DNA of 64,000 bases from Sphingobium sp. Leaf26. GTDB taxonomy: Bacteria > Pseudomonadota > Alphaproteobacteria > Sphingomonadales > Sphingomonadaceae. The translations under genes were made by a program, and so were the position numbers. Location of the stretch: NCBI RefSeq assembly GCF_001421665.1, contig NZ_LMKV01000032.1, positions 365 to 64,364 of the forward strand. Direction: 5' to 3'. Positions 54,371 through 61,953 of the stretch are shown here, in pieces; the first letter of the stretch is position 1, and every line of letters begins with the position of its first letter. The notes beneath the pieces were generated by a model that saw only the letters and a list, made by a program, of their open reading frames with translations, did no database searches and was not told where the DNA came from.

Positions 54371-55435
54371 ATGGATGTGACGGTGAGACGACGGCAAAGG
54401 GGGGTGACCATCCGCGCGGTGGCGGAACGGGCCGGCGTGTCCGCCATGACCGTGTCCAACGTGATCAACGGCGCCGGGCGCGCGGGCGCGGCGACGATCG
54501 AGACGGTGCAGAGGGCGATCGCCGAATTGGGCTATGTGCCCAACCTCGCCGCCCGCCGTCTGGCCAAGTCACGGGCGACGACCGTGGGCCTGATCTACGA
54601 CCGGCGCACGCCCTTTCTGGACGCGGTGCTGGTCGGTTCGCTGCGCGCGACCAATGCCCATGGGCTGCAACTCATCCTGCGCGACGGCGAAGATGTCGCG
54701 CGTGTCGGCGCCGAACGGATAGCGCAGGATCTGGTACGCAGTGGAGCGGATGCGCTGTTGCTCGTCCCGCCCTTTGCCGAACGGCTGAGTGGTTCGGCAG
54801 CGCTGGCGTCGCTGGGCGTCCCGCTGGCGACGATCGCGACCGGCATGGCGATGGCGGACGTCACCACCGTCCGCATCGACAATCGGGCGGCGATGTTCGC
54901 CATCACCGAACGGGTGATCGCCAACGGCCATCGTCATATTGCCTATATTGCCGGGCCTGATCCCTACAGCGTCGTCGCCGCGCGCCTCGACGGCTTTCGC
55001 GCGGCGCTCGCCCGACATGGCCTGTCTGAAGAGCCGGCGCTGGTCGTCCAGCATGGCGATTTCGACTATATGTCCGGCATCGCTGCCGCGCAGTCCCTGC
55101 TATCCGACCTGAGCCGGCCCACGGCCATCATATGCAGCAGCGACGATCTGGCCGCCGGCGTCATCGCCCATGCCCATGACATCGGGCTGCGTCTGCCACG
55201 CGACCTGACGGTGACGGGGTTCGACGACACCATATTGGCGTCCCGCATCTTCCCGCCGCTGACCGTGGTGCGCCAGCCCGTCGAGGACATGGCCTTTCGC
55301 GCGACGCAGTGCCTGATTGCCGCACTCGGCAAGGGGCCGGAGCAGACTCTCATCACCGACGAGCTTTTCGATCATGTCATCGTCGAGCGCCAATCCGTGG
55401 CGCCGGCGCCGGGACATGTGCCAGCGGAGGAATGA
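54371..55435 (+). CDS. LacI family transcriptional regulator
   Basis: 354 residues from ATG 54371, which has a GAGGGGG ribosome site. The helix-turn-helix is VTIRAVAERAGVSAMTVSNVING, followed by the hinge YVPNLAARRLAKSRATTVGL and a periplasmic-binding-protein-like sugar domain ending in a FDDTILASRIFPPLT stretch. It likely represses the operon starting at 46648 and the divergent Gfo/Idh gene through the palindrome at 46600-46613, and is released by a pathway sugar. Confidence 0.92.
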   Translation: MDVTVRRRQRGVTIRAVAERAGVSAMTVSNVINGAGRAGAATIETVQRAIAELGYVPNLAARRLAKSRATTVGLIYDRRTPFLDAVLVGSLRATNAHGLQLILRDGEDVARVGAERIAQDLVRSGADALLLVPPFAERLSGSAALASLGVPLATIATGMAMADVTTVRIDNRAAMFAITERVIANGHRHIAYIAGPDPYSVVAARLDGFRAALARHGLSEEPALVVQHGDFDYMSGIAAAQSLLSDLSRPTAIICSSDDLAAGVIAHAHDIGLRLPRDLTVTGFDDTILASRIFPPLTVVRQPVEDMAFRATQCLIAALGKGPEQTLITDELFDHVIVERQSVAPAPGHVPAEE

Positions 55436-55439
55436 GGCA

Positions 55440-55841
55440 ATGAAGGCAAGCAGAAGGGAATGGGCAGCCGTGGTGGTATTGGGTGGTGCGGGCATGGCGC
55501 TGACGCCGGCAAAGGCGGCAAGTCAGCCGCAGTTGGTCCATCATGTCTTCTTCTGGCTGAAACGGCCGGGATCGCAGGCCGATCGCGACCGGCTGATCGC
55601 GGGATTGCGCACGCTGCGCGACATTCCCGTCATCCGTCGGCTAGACATCGGCGTGCCCGCCAGCACCGAGAAACGCGACGTCGTGGATTCCAGCTACGAC
55701 GTGTCGGAACTCATGTATTTCGACAATGCGCAGGATCAGAAAATCTATCAGGATCACCCGATCCATCAGGCTTTCGTGAAAGTGTGCGAAGAACTTTGGC
55801 AGAAGGTCACAGTCTACGACATGATGATCGTTCCGGACTGA
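55440..55841 (+). CDS. Exported Dabb (stress-responsive alpha/beta barrel) domain protein
   Basis: 133 residues from ATG 55440, just after the LacI stop. Leader ~1-27 ending AKAA. The mature part reads LVHHVFFWLKRPGSQADRDRLIAGL with SELMYFDNAQDQKIYQDHPIHQAF, the dimeric ferredoxin-like Dabb fold. In catabolic operons these proteins often act as small isomerases, cyclases or binding proteins, with no fixed activity. Function here is unknown. Confidence 0.85.
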   Translation: MKASRREWAAVVVLGGAGMALTPAKAASQPQLVHHVFFWLKRPGSQADRDRLIAGLRTLRDIPVIRRLDIGVPASTEKRDVVDSSYDVSELMYFDNAQDQKIYQDHPIHQAFVKVCEELWQKVTVYDMMIVPD

Positions 55842-56148
55842 ACCGGGCCGGCGCCGATTTCGTCAGCACATGTCCCTGTCATCCCGATTGCGTCGATGCG
55901 CTGGCGGGCATGGCTCATGCGCTGCTGTGCGACACTGGCCCGCTGCGTATCGCCATGAGGGCGGGGTGCTCGTCGGCCAACCCTATCTCTTGCCCTGGAT
56001 CGACACCGCACTCCTGCAAAGCCTCAACGGCTATATGGCGCTGCCTGATATTGCGCCCTATATCGTCAGGTCGGAACTGGGTGGGCAAGCCGGCCCGCCG
56101 GGCGCGATCGCGTTGGCCGCCATCGCCTTGAAGGGAGCGCGCATTTGA
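55842..56148 (+). pseudogene. Remnant of a ROK family sugar kinase
   Basis: No full frame covers this stretch. One frame reads DFVSTCPCHPDCVDALAG, the zinc-site segment of ROK fructokinases (usually CPxHGDCLEGLA). Another frame ends GGVLVGQPYLLPWIDTALL and SELGGQAGPPGAIALA, the ROK C-terminus. The N-terminal ATP and sugar-binding half is missing and a frameshift separates the two pieces. It sits directly before mannose-6-phosphate isomerase, where an intact fructo/mannokinase would be expected. Confidence 0.65.
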
Positions 56149-56978
56149 CCTGCCATCGTCTGACGCCCCATTTGGTGGAAAAGCCCTGGGGCCGGACCGA
56201 TATCCCCGCTTGTTATGGCGCCCTCGCCGGCCAGCGCATCGGTGAGGTGTGGTTCACCGGGCCGGAAAGCCTGGCGCAGCCGCTACTGGTCAAATATCTC
56301 TTCACCAGCGAACGGCTCTCGATTCAGGTTCACCCCGATGATGCGCAGGCGCAGGCGAAGGGCCTGGCTGGCGGCAAGTCGGAATGCTGGTATGTGGTTG
56401 ATACGCAAGGCGATGCGCAACTGGGTATCGGCATGCGAGACAGGGTCGACGCCGAAACCCTGCGCGCCGCGGCGCTCGATGGCGCGATCGAGGATATGCT
56501 GGACTGGAAGCCTGTCCGACCCGGTAGCTTCTATTATATCCCCGCAGGCACGATTCATGCCATTGGCGGGGGCATCACCCTGGTCGAAGTGCAGCAGAAC
56601 CATGATGTGACCTATCGTCTGTACGACTATGGACGGCCGCGCGCATTGCATCTGGACGATGGGCTGGCGGTCAGTCGGCCAGAGCCTTATGCGCGGCCGG
56701 AAATCCAGGTTGCCGGCGATGCTGCGTCTCTGCTGGTCGATGAGCCGCATGCCCCCTTTTCGCTCGCAAGCCTGACCGGTCAGGCCGGGGAGTCCGTGCA
56801 TCTGGACAACGGCCCGTGCTGGTTCGTGCCGTTGCGCGGGCAGGGGATGATGGATGGGCAAGAATGGGAAGCAGGAGAATGCTGGCTGATCGAAGATCGG
56901 ACTGATCTTCTCATCACCCGGCCATTCCACGGATTCGTCGCGCGCCCGGTGGACCCATCGGCCCGGCGGGAGCCATAG
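56145..56978 (+). CDS. manA: Class I mannose-6-phosphate isomerase
   Basis: 277 residues from TTG 56145, overlapping the kinase remnant by four bases. The cupin zinc site is present: QVHPDD with Gln and His ligands, SECWYV with Glu, and PAGTIHAIGGG with the last His. VEKPWGRTDI at the N-terminus is the family start. It interconverts mannose-6-phosphate and fructose-6-phosphate. It is short compared with the ~390-residue enterobacterial enzyme but matches the compact class of many bacteria. It probably channels hexose released by the operon into glycolysis. Confidence 0.9.
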   Translation: MTCHRLTPHLVEKPWGRTDIPACYGALAGQRIGEVWFTGPESLAQPLLVKYLFTSERLSIQVHPDDAQAQAKGLAGGKSECWYVVDTQGDAQLGIGMRDRVDAETLRAAALDGAIEDMLDWKPVRPGSFYYIPAGTIHAIGGGITLVEVQQNHDVTYRLYDYGRPRALHLDDGLAVSRPEPYARPEIQVAGDAASLLVDEPHAPFSLASLTGQAGESVHLDNGPCWFVPLRGQGMMDGQEWEAGECWLIEDRTDLLITRPFHGFVARPVDPSARREP

Positions 56979-57055
56979 CAGAACAGCTATCCGGCGGATT
57001 TTGCTTGTTCCCTGATGCCACCCTTCTACATTGAGAGCAGGCACAGGGGAGCGCC

Positions 57056-58045
57056 ATGGGCATATTGGATTTTCTTTCGAAGCAGTTCGTCGATGTCATC
57101 GACTGGGTGGAAGAACCCGGCCAGCTTGGCTGGCGCGTGCCGCTAGCCGACAGGGAAATCCAGAATGGGGCGCAGCTGACGGTGCGCGAAGGACAGATCG
57201 CTGCCTTCTTCAACGAAGGACGGATCGCCGACATGTTCGGTCCCGGCCTCTACACGCTCGACACCGCGACCCTGCCGCTGCTGACGGCGATCATGAACTG
57301 GGACAAGGGGTTCAAGTCGCCCTTCAAGTCCGATGTCTATTTCTTCTCCGAAAAGGAACAGATCGGCCTCAAATGGGGCACGGCGCAGCCGGTGACGCTG
57401 CGCGATCCCGAATTGGGACCGCTTCGCGTCCGCGCCTTTGGCAGCTATAGTGTCCGGATCAAGGACGTCGCGCCCTTCGCCTCGCGGATCATGGGGACGC
57501 TGGGCGAGGTGAATGTGGCGGATATCGAGCCACAACTGCGCGCCGCGATCCAGACGGCGCTGGCGACCGGTGTCGCGGGCGGTGGCACCGCCTTCCTCGA
57601 TCTTGCCGCCAGCCAGAGCGCCTTGTCCGATGCGCTCAAGGGCGCCGTCGCGCCAGCCTTCGCCCTATGGGGCCTGTCGGTCGAAAGCTTCTTCGTCGAA
57701 AGCCTGTCCCTGCCCGAAGAAGTGCAGAAGCATCTCGACAAGGCCAGTTCCATGCGCGTGCTGGGCGACCTCGACCGCTATGCCAAGTTCCAGGCGGCCG
57801 AAGCGATCGAGACAGCGGCGGCGCAGTCGGGCGGCGTCGCCGGCATCGGCGCGGGCGCTGCGGCGGGTCTTGCCATCGGCCAGACCATGGCGGGAGCATT
57901 GGGCGGCGCGACCAGCGCGCCGGCTGCGCCGGCGGAGGATGCCTTCGCCCTCATCGAGAAATTGCACAGGCTGCTCGAAATGGGAGCGCTGACCCAGGCC
58001 GAGTTCGACGCCAAGAAGGCCGAACTGCTGGGTCGCATCCGCTAA
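57056..58045 (+). CDS. SPFH/Band-7 domain protein with C-terminal SHOCT domain (YdjI-like)
   Basis: 329 residues. The N-terminal MGILDFLSKQFVDVIDWVEEP and the GQIAAFFNEGRIADMFGPGLYTLDT segment are typical of the YdjI/virion-core-protein branch of SPFH proteins. A glycine/alanine-rich linker (~262-292) leads to a C-terminal SHOCT helix pair (DAFALIEKLHRLLEMGALTQ...). Other members end with a zinc ribbon instead. SPFH proteins oligomerise at membranes as scaffolds. It is the first gene of a tight operon with DUF4178, DUF350 and polyamine genes; seven bases separate it from the next gene. Confidence 0.85.
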   Translation: MGILDFLSKQFVDVIDWVEEPGQLGWRVPLADREIQNGAQLTVREGQIAAFFNEGRIADMFGPGLYTLDTATLPLLTAIMNWDKGFKSPFKSDVYFFSEKEQIGLKWGTAQPVTLRDPELGPLRVRAFGSYSVRIKDVAPFASRIMGTLGEVNVADIEPQLRAAIQTALATGVAGGGTAFLDLAASQSALSDALKGAVAPAFALWGLSVESFFVESLSLPEEVQKHLDKASSMRVLGDLDRYAKFQAAEAIETAAAQSGGVAGIGAGAAAGLAIGQTMAGALGGATSAPAAPAEDAFALIEKLHRLLEMGALTQAEFDAKKAELLGRIR

Positions 58046-58052
58046 ATCCCCG

Positions 58053-58724
58053 ATGCAGTCCGTCGCCTGTCCCACTTGCGGTGCGGAAGTCTCCTTCCGT
58101 TCGCCGGCGTTGCCCGTCCGGGTGTGCGACTATTGCCGTACCCTGGTCGTTCGCACCAGCCAGAGTGCACAGGCGATGGGCGAAACGGCCGTGCTGCCCT
58201 TCGACATCAGCCCGATTCAGATTGGTACGGAAGGGCGCTGTTTCGATCAGGGCTTCCAGATTGTCGGTCGTGTCCGGTGGGCCTGGGATGATGGTGCGTG
58301 GAACGAATGGCTGATGCTGCTGGCCGATGGCAGCCATGCCTGGCTGGGCGAGGCGATGGGTCAGTTCATGGCGCTGCGCGAGGTGGAATTGACGGGATCG
58401 CTGGCGCAGGTCATCCGCCGCCTGATGAACGACACCCCGGTCAAGCCGGGCGAGAGCGGTAATATCGCCGGACATGCCTATGAGGTTGCCGATATCCGCA
58501 CCGTCCGTTGCATCGGCTGCGAAGGCGAACTGCCCTTCACCGCTCCGGCGGGCTGGGAAGCACTGAGCGTGGATTTCCGCAACCGGGATGGACGCTGCGC
58601 CTCCTTCCAGAAGGACGCCCATGGCCCGTCCCTCTATGTCGGTCAGTATGTAACGCTGGCGTCCCTCCAACCGCGCAATCTGCGCGCGTTGCCCGGCTGG
58701 AGCCTGCACCCCCATGTCGCCTGA
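58053..58724 (+). CDS. Zinc-ribbon DUF4178 protein (short form)
   Basis: 223 residues. An N-terminal ribbon with CPTCG and CDYC (two CxxC pairs, ~6-29) is followed by a DUF4178 beta-rich domain with GFQIVGRVRWAWDDGAWNEW and a YEVADIRTV stretch. A further CIGCEG pair lies at ~150-153. No transmembrane segment is seen. The family has no established activity and is repeatedly found with SPFH, DUF350 and aminopropyltransferase-like genes. The next gene overlaps its end by 11 bases. Confidence 0.82.
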   Translation: MQSVACPTCGAEVSFRSPALPVRVCDYCRTLVVRTSQSAQAMGETAVLPFDISPIQIGTEGRCFDQGFQIVGRVRWAWDDGAWNEWLMLLADGSHAWLGEAMGQFMALREVELTGSLAQVIRRLMNDTPVKPGESGNIAGHAYEVADIRTVRCIGCEGELPFTAPAGWEALSVDFRNRDGRCASFQKDAHGPSLYVGQYVTLASLQPRNLRALPGWSLHPHVA

Positions 58725-60057
58725 CGACAGCAGCGTCCGCACTTTGTCCTGCCCGGCCTGCGGCGGGATGATCGCCATGCGCGCAGCCGGCTATACGGTC
58801 ACGCTCGCCTGCGAATATTGCGGCACGCTGATCGACGCGACCAATCCCGATGCGCGGATCATTACCCGCTATCATGAAGTGCAGGCGTCGCTCGCCATCC
58901 CGCTCGGCACGCGAGGGACTTTGCGCGGCGTGGAATGGGAAGCGATCGGCTGGCTGCAACGGTCGGACGGCTGGGTAAGCTGGGAAGAATATCTGCTGTT
59001 CAACCCCTATGCCGGCTATTGCTGGCTGATCGCGCAAAATGGCCAATGGAGCCTCGGCACGATGCTGACCGCCGCGCCGCAGCGCGATGGGTCGGACCAG
59101 ATCGCCGCCAGCCGACGCTTCAGCCCTTTCTACAGCGGCAACACCGCGCGGGTGACGCGGGTGGCGGGCGAATTCTACTGGCGGGTGAAGGTGGGCGAGG
59201 AGGTGCGCGCCACCGACTATGTCCGCCCCGGATTCATGCTCAGCCTGGAACAGGACGACCAGGAAAAGAACTGGACGATCAGCGAATGGCTGTCCGGGCG
59301 GGAGATCAGGGCAGCGTTCGACGTCGATCCGCCACCGACCTGGCTGCCGGGCATGACGCCGCTGGCGCACCAGCCCTCGCCCTATGCGCGGCGGATCAAG
59401 GGCTGGTGGCCGATTGCCGCCCTGTCCTTCGTGGCGCTGCTGCTTCTGCTGATCCTGCTCGGCGGCACCATGCAGCCGCAGAGCTTCAGCCTCTCGGCAA
59501 CCCCCGACGGTCCCGCGGTGTCGCAGACCTTCGGACCGATCCGGTTGCCGCTGGGGCGACAGGCGATGACGGTGGAAGCGGTGACGCCCAACGTCGAGCA
59601 GGGCTGGGTCGACATCGACGTCTCGTTCGTCGATCGCAAGACGCAGGACAGCTATGACGCCTATGCCATCAATGAACGCTATTCGGGCCGGGATTCGGAC
59701 GGCTACTGGTCCGAAGGTGATCGGTCGCAGACGCTGAAGGTCGCGAGCCTGCCTGCTGGCACCTATGATCTGGTGGTGGACGTAAAGGCACATCATTGGA
59801 GCAGTTCGGGTAGCTTTTCCTACGATTCTGCAGGCGGCGCCTACAAAGCGGACGGTCTGCCTCCGGTCGAGATCGTCCTGACCGTGGCGCGGGGCGCACG
59901 CTTTGCCTCCAACTTCTGGCTGGCGGTGCTGATGATCCTCGTTCCGCCGCTGCTGATGCTGGTGCTGCATATAGTCTTCGAAAATGCCCGGCTGGCGCAA
60001 AAGGACGGTTCGCCGGCCGATGCGGACGACTGGTTACAGGGGATACGGTCGCCATGA
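58714..60057 (+). CDS. Zinc-ribbon DUF4178 membrane protein (long form)
   Basis: 447 residues. It starts with a ribbon (CPACG, CEYCG) and a DUF4178 domain (GTLRGVEWEAIGWLQRSDGWVSW, YLLFNPYAGYCWL). A transmembrane helix near 230-250, a ~170-residue extracytoplasmic-type domain and a second helix near 408-428 follow. It looks like a fusion of the short DUF4178 form with a membrane-anchored beta domain. It probably connects the cytosolic SPFH scaffold to the envelope, which is an inference from topology. Confidence 0.82.
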   Translation: MSPDDSSVRTLSCPACGGMIAMRAAGYTVTLACEYCGTLIDATNPDARIITRYHEVQASLAIPLGTRGTLRGVEWEAIGWLQRSDGWVSWEEYLLFNPYAGYCWLIAQNGQWSLGTMLTAAPQRDGSDQIAASRRFSPFYSGNTARVTRVAGEFYWRVKVGEEVRATDYVRPGFMLSLEQDDQEKNWTISEWLSGREIRAAFDVDPPPTWLPGMTPLAHQPSPYARRIKGWWPIAALSFVALLLLLILLGGTMQPQSFSLSATPDGPAVSQTFGPIRLPLGRQAMTVEAVTPNVEQGWVDIDVSFVDRKTQDSYDAYAINERYSGRDSDGYWSEGDRSQTLKVASLPAGTYDLVVDVKAHHWSSSGSFSYDSAGGAYKADGLPPVEIVLTVARGARFASNFWLAVLMILVPPLLMLVLHIVFENARLAQKDGSPADADDWLQGIRSP

Positions 60058-60200
60058 ACCGCGGCAGCTTCCTCTATGCCCTCTGGTGCCTTGGCGTGCT
60101 TGGCCTCTACCTTGCCGCCGCATCGCAGGGCTATTCCCCCTTCGCCGATGGCGGACGCACGGCCGGCGCCTATCGCGCCTATGGTCCCACGCATAAATAG
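60054..60200 (+). CDS. 48-residue membrane peptide
   Basis: A small frame that overlaps the DUF4178 stop (ATGA) and ends nine bases before the DUF350 start. It has one hydrophobic segment, FLYALWCLGVLGLYLAAA, followed by a polar tail rich in Gly, Tyr and Ala (residues ~24-48). The tight overlap on one side and short gap on the other argue that it is a real gene. No family was recognised. Confidence 0.7.
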   Translation: MNRGSFLYALWCLGVLGLYLAAASQGYSPFADGGRTAGAYRAYGPTHK

Positions 60201-60209
60201 GAGACGTCG

Positions 60210-60422
60210 ATGCTCATCTCGCTGCCGACACTGTTCAATTCGCTCGTCTATGCCGGGGTCGGCATTGCTGTGTTCGTCGTCGGCTTCGTCATTCTCGACC
60301 TGCTTACGCCGGGCAAGCTGTGGGAAGAGATACGCGACAAGCAGAATATCGCCGTCGCCCAGTTCGCCGGCGCCATCGCCATCGCGCTGGGCATCATCGT
60401 CGCTGCCGCCATTCATGGCTGA
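60210..60422 (+). CDS. DUF350 membrane protein
   Basis: 70 residues with two hydrophobic helices (FNSLVYAGVGIAVFVVGFVI and VAQFAGAIAIALGIIVAAAI) joined by LLTPGKLWEEIRDKQN, the DUF350 consensus. The family is represented in E. coli by YjfL, next to a PspA-like protein and a glutathionylspermidine-synthase-like enzyme. One repeat unit is present here. It overlaps the aminopropyltransferase gene by eight bases. The role is unknown; a small membrane pore or anchor is a guess. Confidence 0.88.
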   Translation: MLISLPTLFNSLVYAGVGIAVFVVGFVILDLLTPGKLWEEIRDKQNIAVAQFAGAIAIALGIIVAAAIHG

Positions 60423-61953
60423 CACGCCCTCTGTTCCGACGGAGCGCAGGCGTACCGCGCTGGTCGGGCTGCTGCTCGCCAGCGTGTTTGCCGTTGCGAC
60501 CTGCGGCCTCATCTACGAACTGCTGGCCGGCACGATCGCCAGCTATCTGCTGGGCGACAGCGTCACCCAATTCTCGACCATCATCGGCACCTATCTCTTC
60601 GCCATGGGGGTGGGCAGTTGGTGCTCGCGCTATGTGAAGCGCGACGAACTGCGCCTGTTCATCCGGGTGGAGATACTGGTCGCCCTGCTCGGCGGCTGGT
60701 CTGCGGCCGGCCTGTTCCTGCTCTTCCCGCTGGTGGAGCAATTCCGGCCGATCCTCTATGGCCTCGTCTTCATCATCGGTTTCCTCGTCGGCCTCGAAAT
60801 CCCACTGCTAATGCGCATTCTGCGCGATCGCTTCGATTTCAACGAGACGGTGTCGAATGTCCTGACCTTCGACTATGTCGGTGCGCTGGCCGCGTCCCTG
60901 CTTTTTCCGTTGCTGCTGGTCCCGCATCTGGGGCTGATCCGCACCGGCCTGATGTTCGGCCTGCTCAATGTCGGCGTCGCGCTGCTCCTGCTGCTGTTGG
61001 TCCCGGCACGCGCCAGCCTGATGCGTGAGCGCATATTGGCGCTGGCGGTGATGGCCAGCCTGATCGCGGGCTTCCTGCTGGCCGATCGCATCCAGCGCTG
61101 GTCGGAAATCGCCGCCTATGGCGAGCGCGTGATCTATGCCACGTCCAGTCCCTACCAACGGCTGGTGCTGACCCGGCATGACGAAGACATCCGCCTCTAT
61201 CTCAACGGTAATCTGCAATTCTCCTCGCGCGACGAATATCGTTATCATGAGGCGCTGGTGCATCCGGCGGTGGGGCGGGTGGCACGACCCGAACATGTGC
61301 TGATCCTGGGCGGCGGCGATGGCCTCGCTGCGCGCGAGGTGTTCCGCCATCCGCAGGTGCGCAGCGTCACGCTGGTCGATCTCGACCCGGCCATGACCAG
61401 TCTGTTCAGCCAGACCGGCCTTCTCCGCTCGCTCAACGGCGATGCGCTCACCGACAGGCGGATGCACGTCGTCAATGCCGATGCCTTCCGCTGGGTCCGC
61501 GAGACAAAGGCGCGGTTCGATGTCATCATCGTCGATTTTCCCGATCCGGTCGATTTCTCGGTGGGCAAGCTCTACACCGAAAGCTTCTACCGCATGCTGC
61601 GCCCGCATCTGGCGCCGGGCGGCATGGCGGTGATCCAGAGCACCTCGCCACTGGTCGCGCCCGCCGCCTTCTGGACCGTGGCCCGGACGCTGGAGGCGTC
61701 GGGGTTCCAGACGCGGCCTTATCATGTCTATGTGCCGAGCTTTGGCGAATGGGGCTTCATCCTGGCCGGGCTGGTCGATCCGGGCACGACGACCCGATTG
61801 CTGCCACATAATCGTTTCCTCTCGGATGCGACCGCACGACAGGCCTTGGTCTTCCCGCCGGACATGGCGCGCCGCCCGGTGCCCGTGAACCGGCTCGACA
61901 ATCAGGCGCTCGTGCGCAGCTTCGCCGAGGAATGGGCGCGTTATGAAGGCTGA
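60415..61953 (+). CDS. Membrane-fused spermidine-synthase-like aminopropyltransferase
   Basis: 512 residues. Residues ~15-220 hold about seven membrane helices. The C-terminal half is a spermidine synthase fold: ATSSPYQRLVLTRHDEDIRLYLNG, NLQFSSRDEYRYHEALVHP, ILGGGDGLAAREVFRHP (cosubstrate loop), VDLDPAM and VDFPDP. Classical enzymes have D-S/T-x-D-P at the last site; Phe here changes that acceptor pocket. It transfers an aminopropyl group from decarboxylated S-adenosylmethionine to an amine. The AdoMet decarboxylase gene closes the same operon, supporting this chemistry. The acceptor is unknown. Confidence 0.87.
   Translation: MADTPSVPTERRRTALVGLLLASVFAVATCGLIYELLAGTIASYLLGDSVTQFSTIIGTYLFAMGVGSWCSRYVKRDELRLFIRVEILVALLGGWSAAGLFLLFPLVEQFRPILYGLVFIIGFLVGLEIPLLMRILRDRFDFNETVSNVLTFDYVGALAASLLFPLLLVPHLGLIRTGLMFGLLNVGVALLLLLLVPARASLMRERILALAVMASLIAGFLLADRIQRWSEIAAYGERVIYATSSPYQRLVLTRHDEDIRLYLNGNLQFSSRDEYRYHEALVHPAVGRVARPEHVLILGGGDGLAAREVFRHPQVRSVTLVDLDPAMTSLFSQTGLLRSLNGDALTDRRMHVVNADAFRWVRETKARFDVIIVDFPDPVDFSVGKLYTESFYRMLRPHLAPGGMAVIQSTSPLVAPAAFWTVARTLEASGFQTRPYHVYVPSFGEWGFILAGLVDPGTTTRLLPHNRFLSDATARQALVFPPDMARRPVPVNRLDNQALVRSFAEEWARYEG

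Noticed and set aside
57056..58045. Phage or virion core protein
   Set aside because: Such names are sometimes given to this SPFH branch, but no phage genes are nearby and the neighbours are polyamine and membrane genes.
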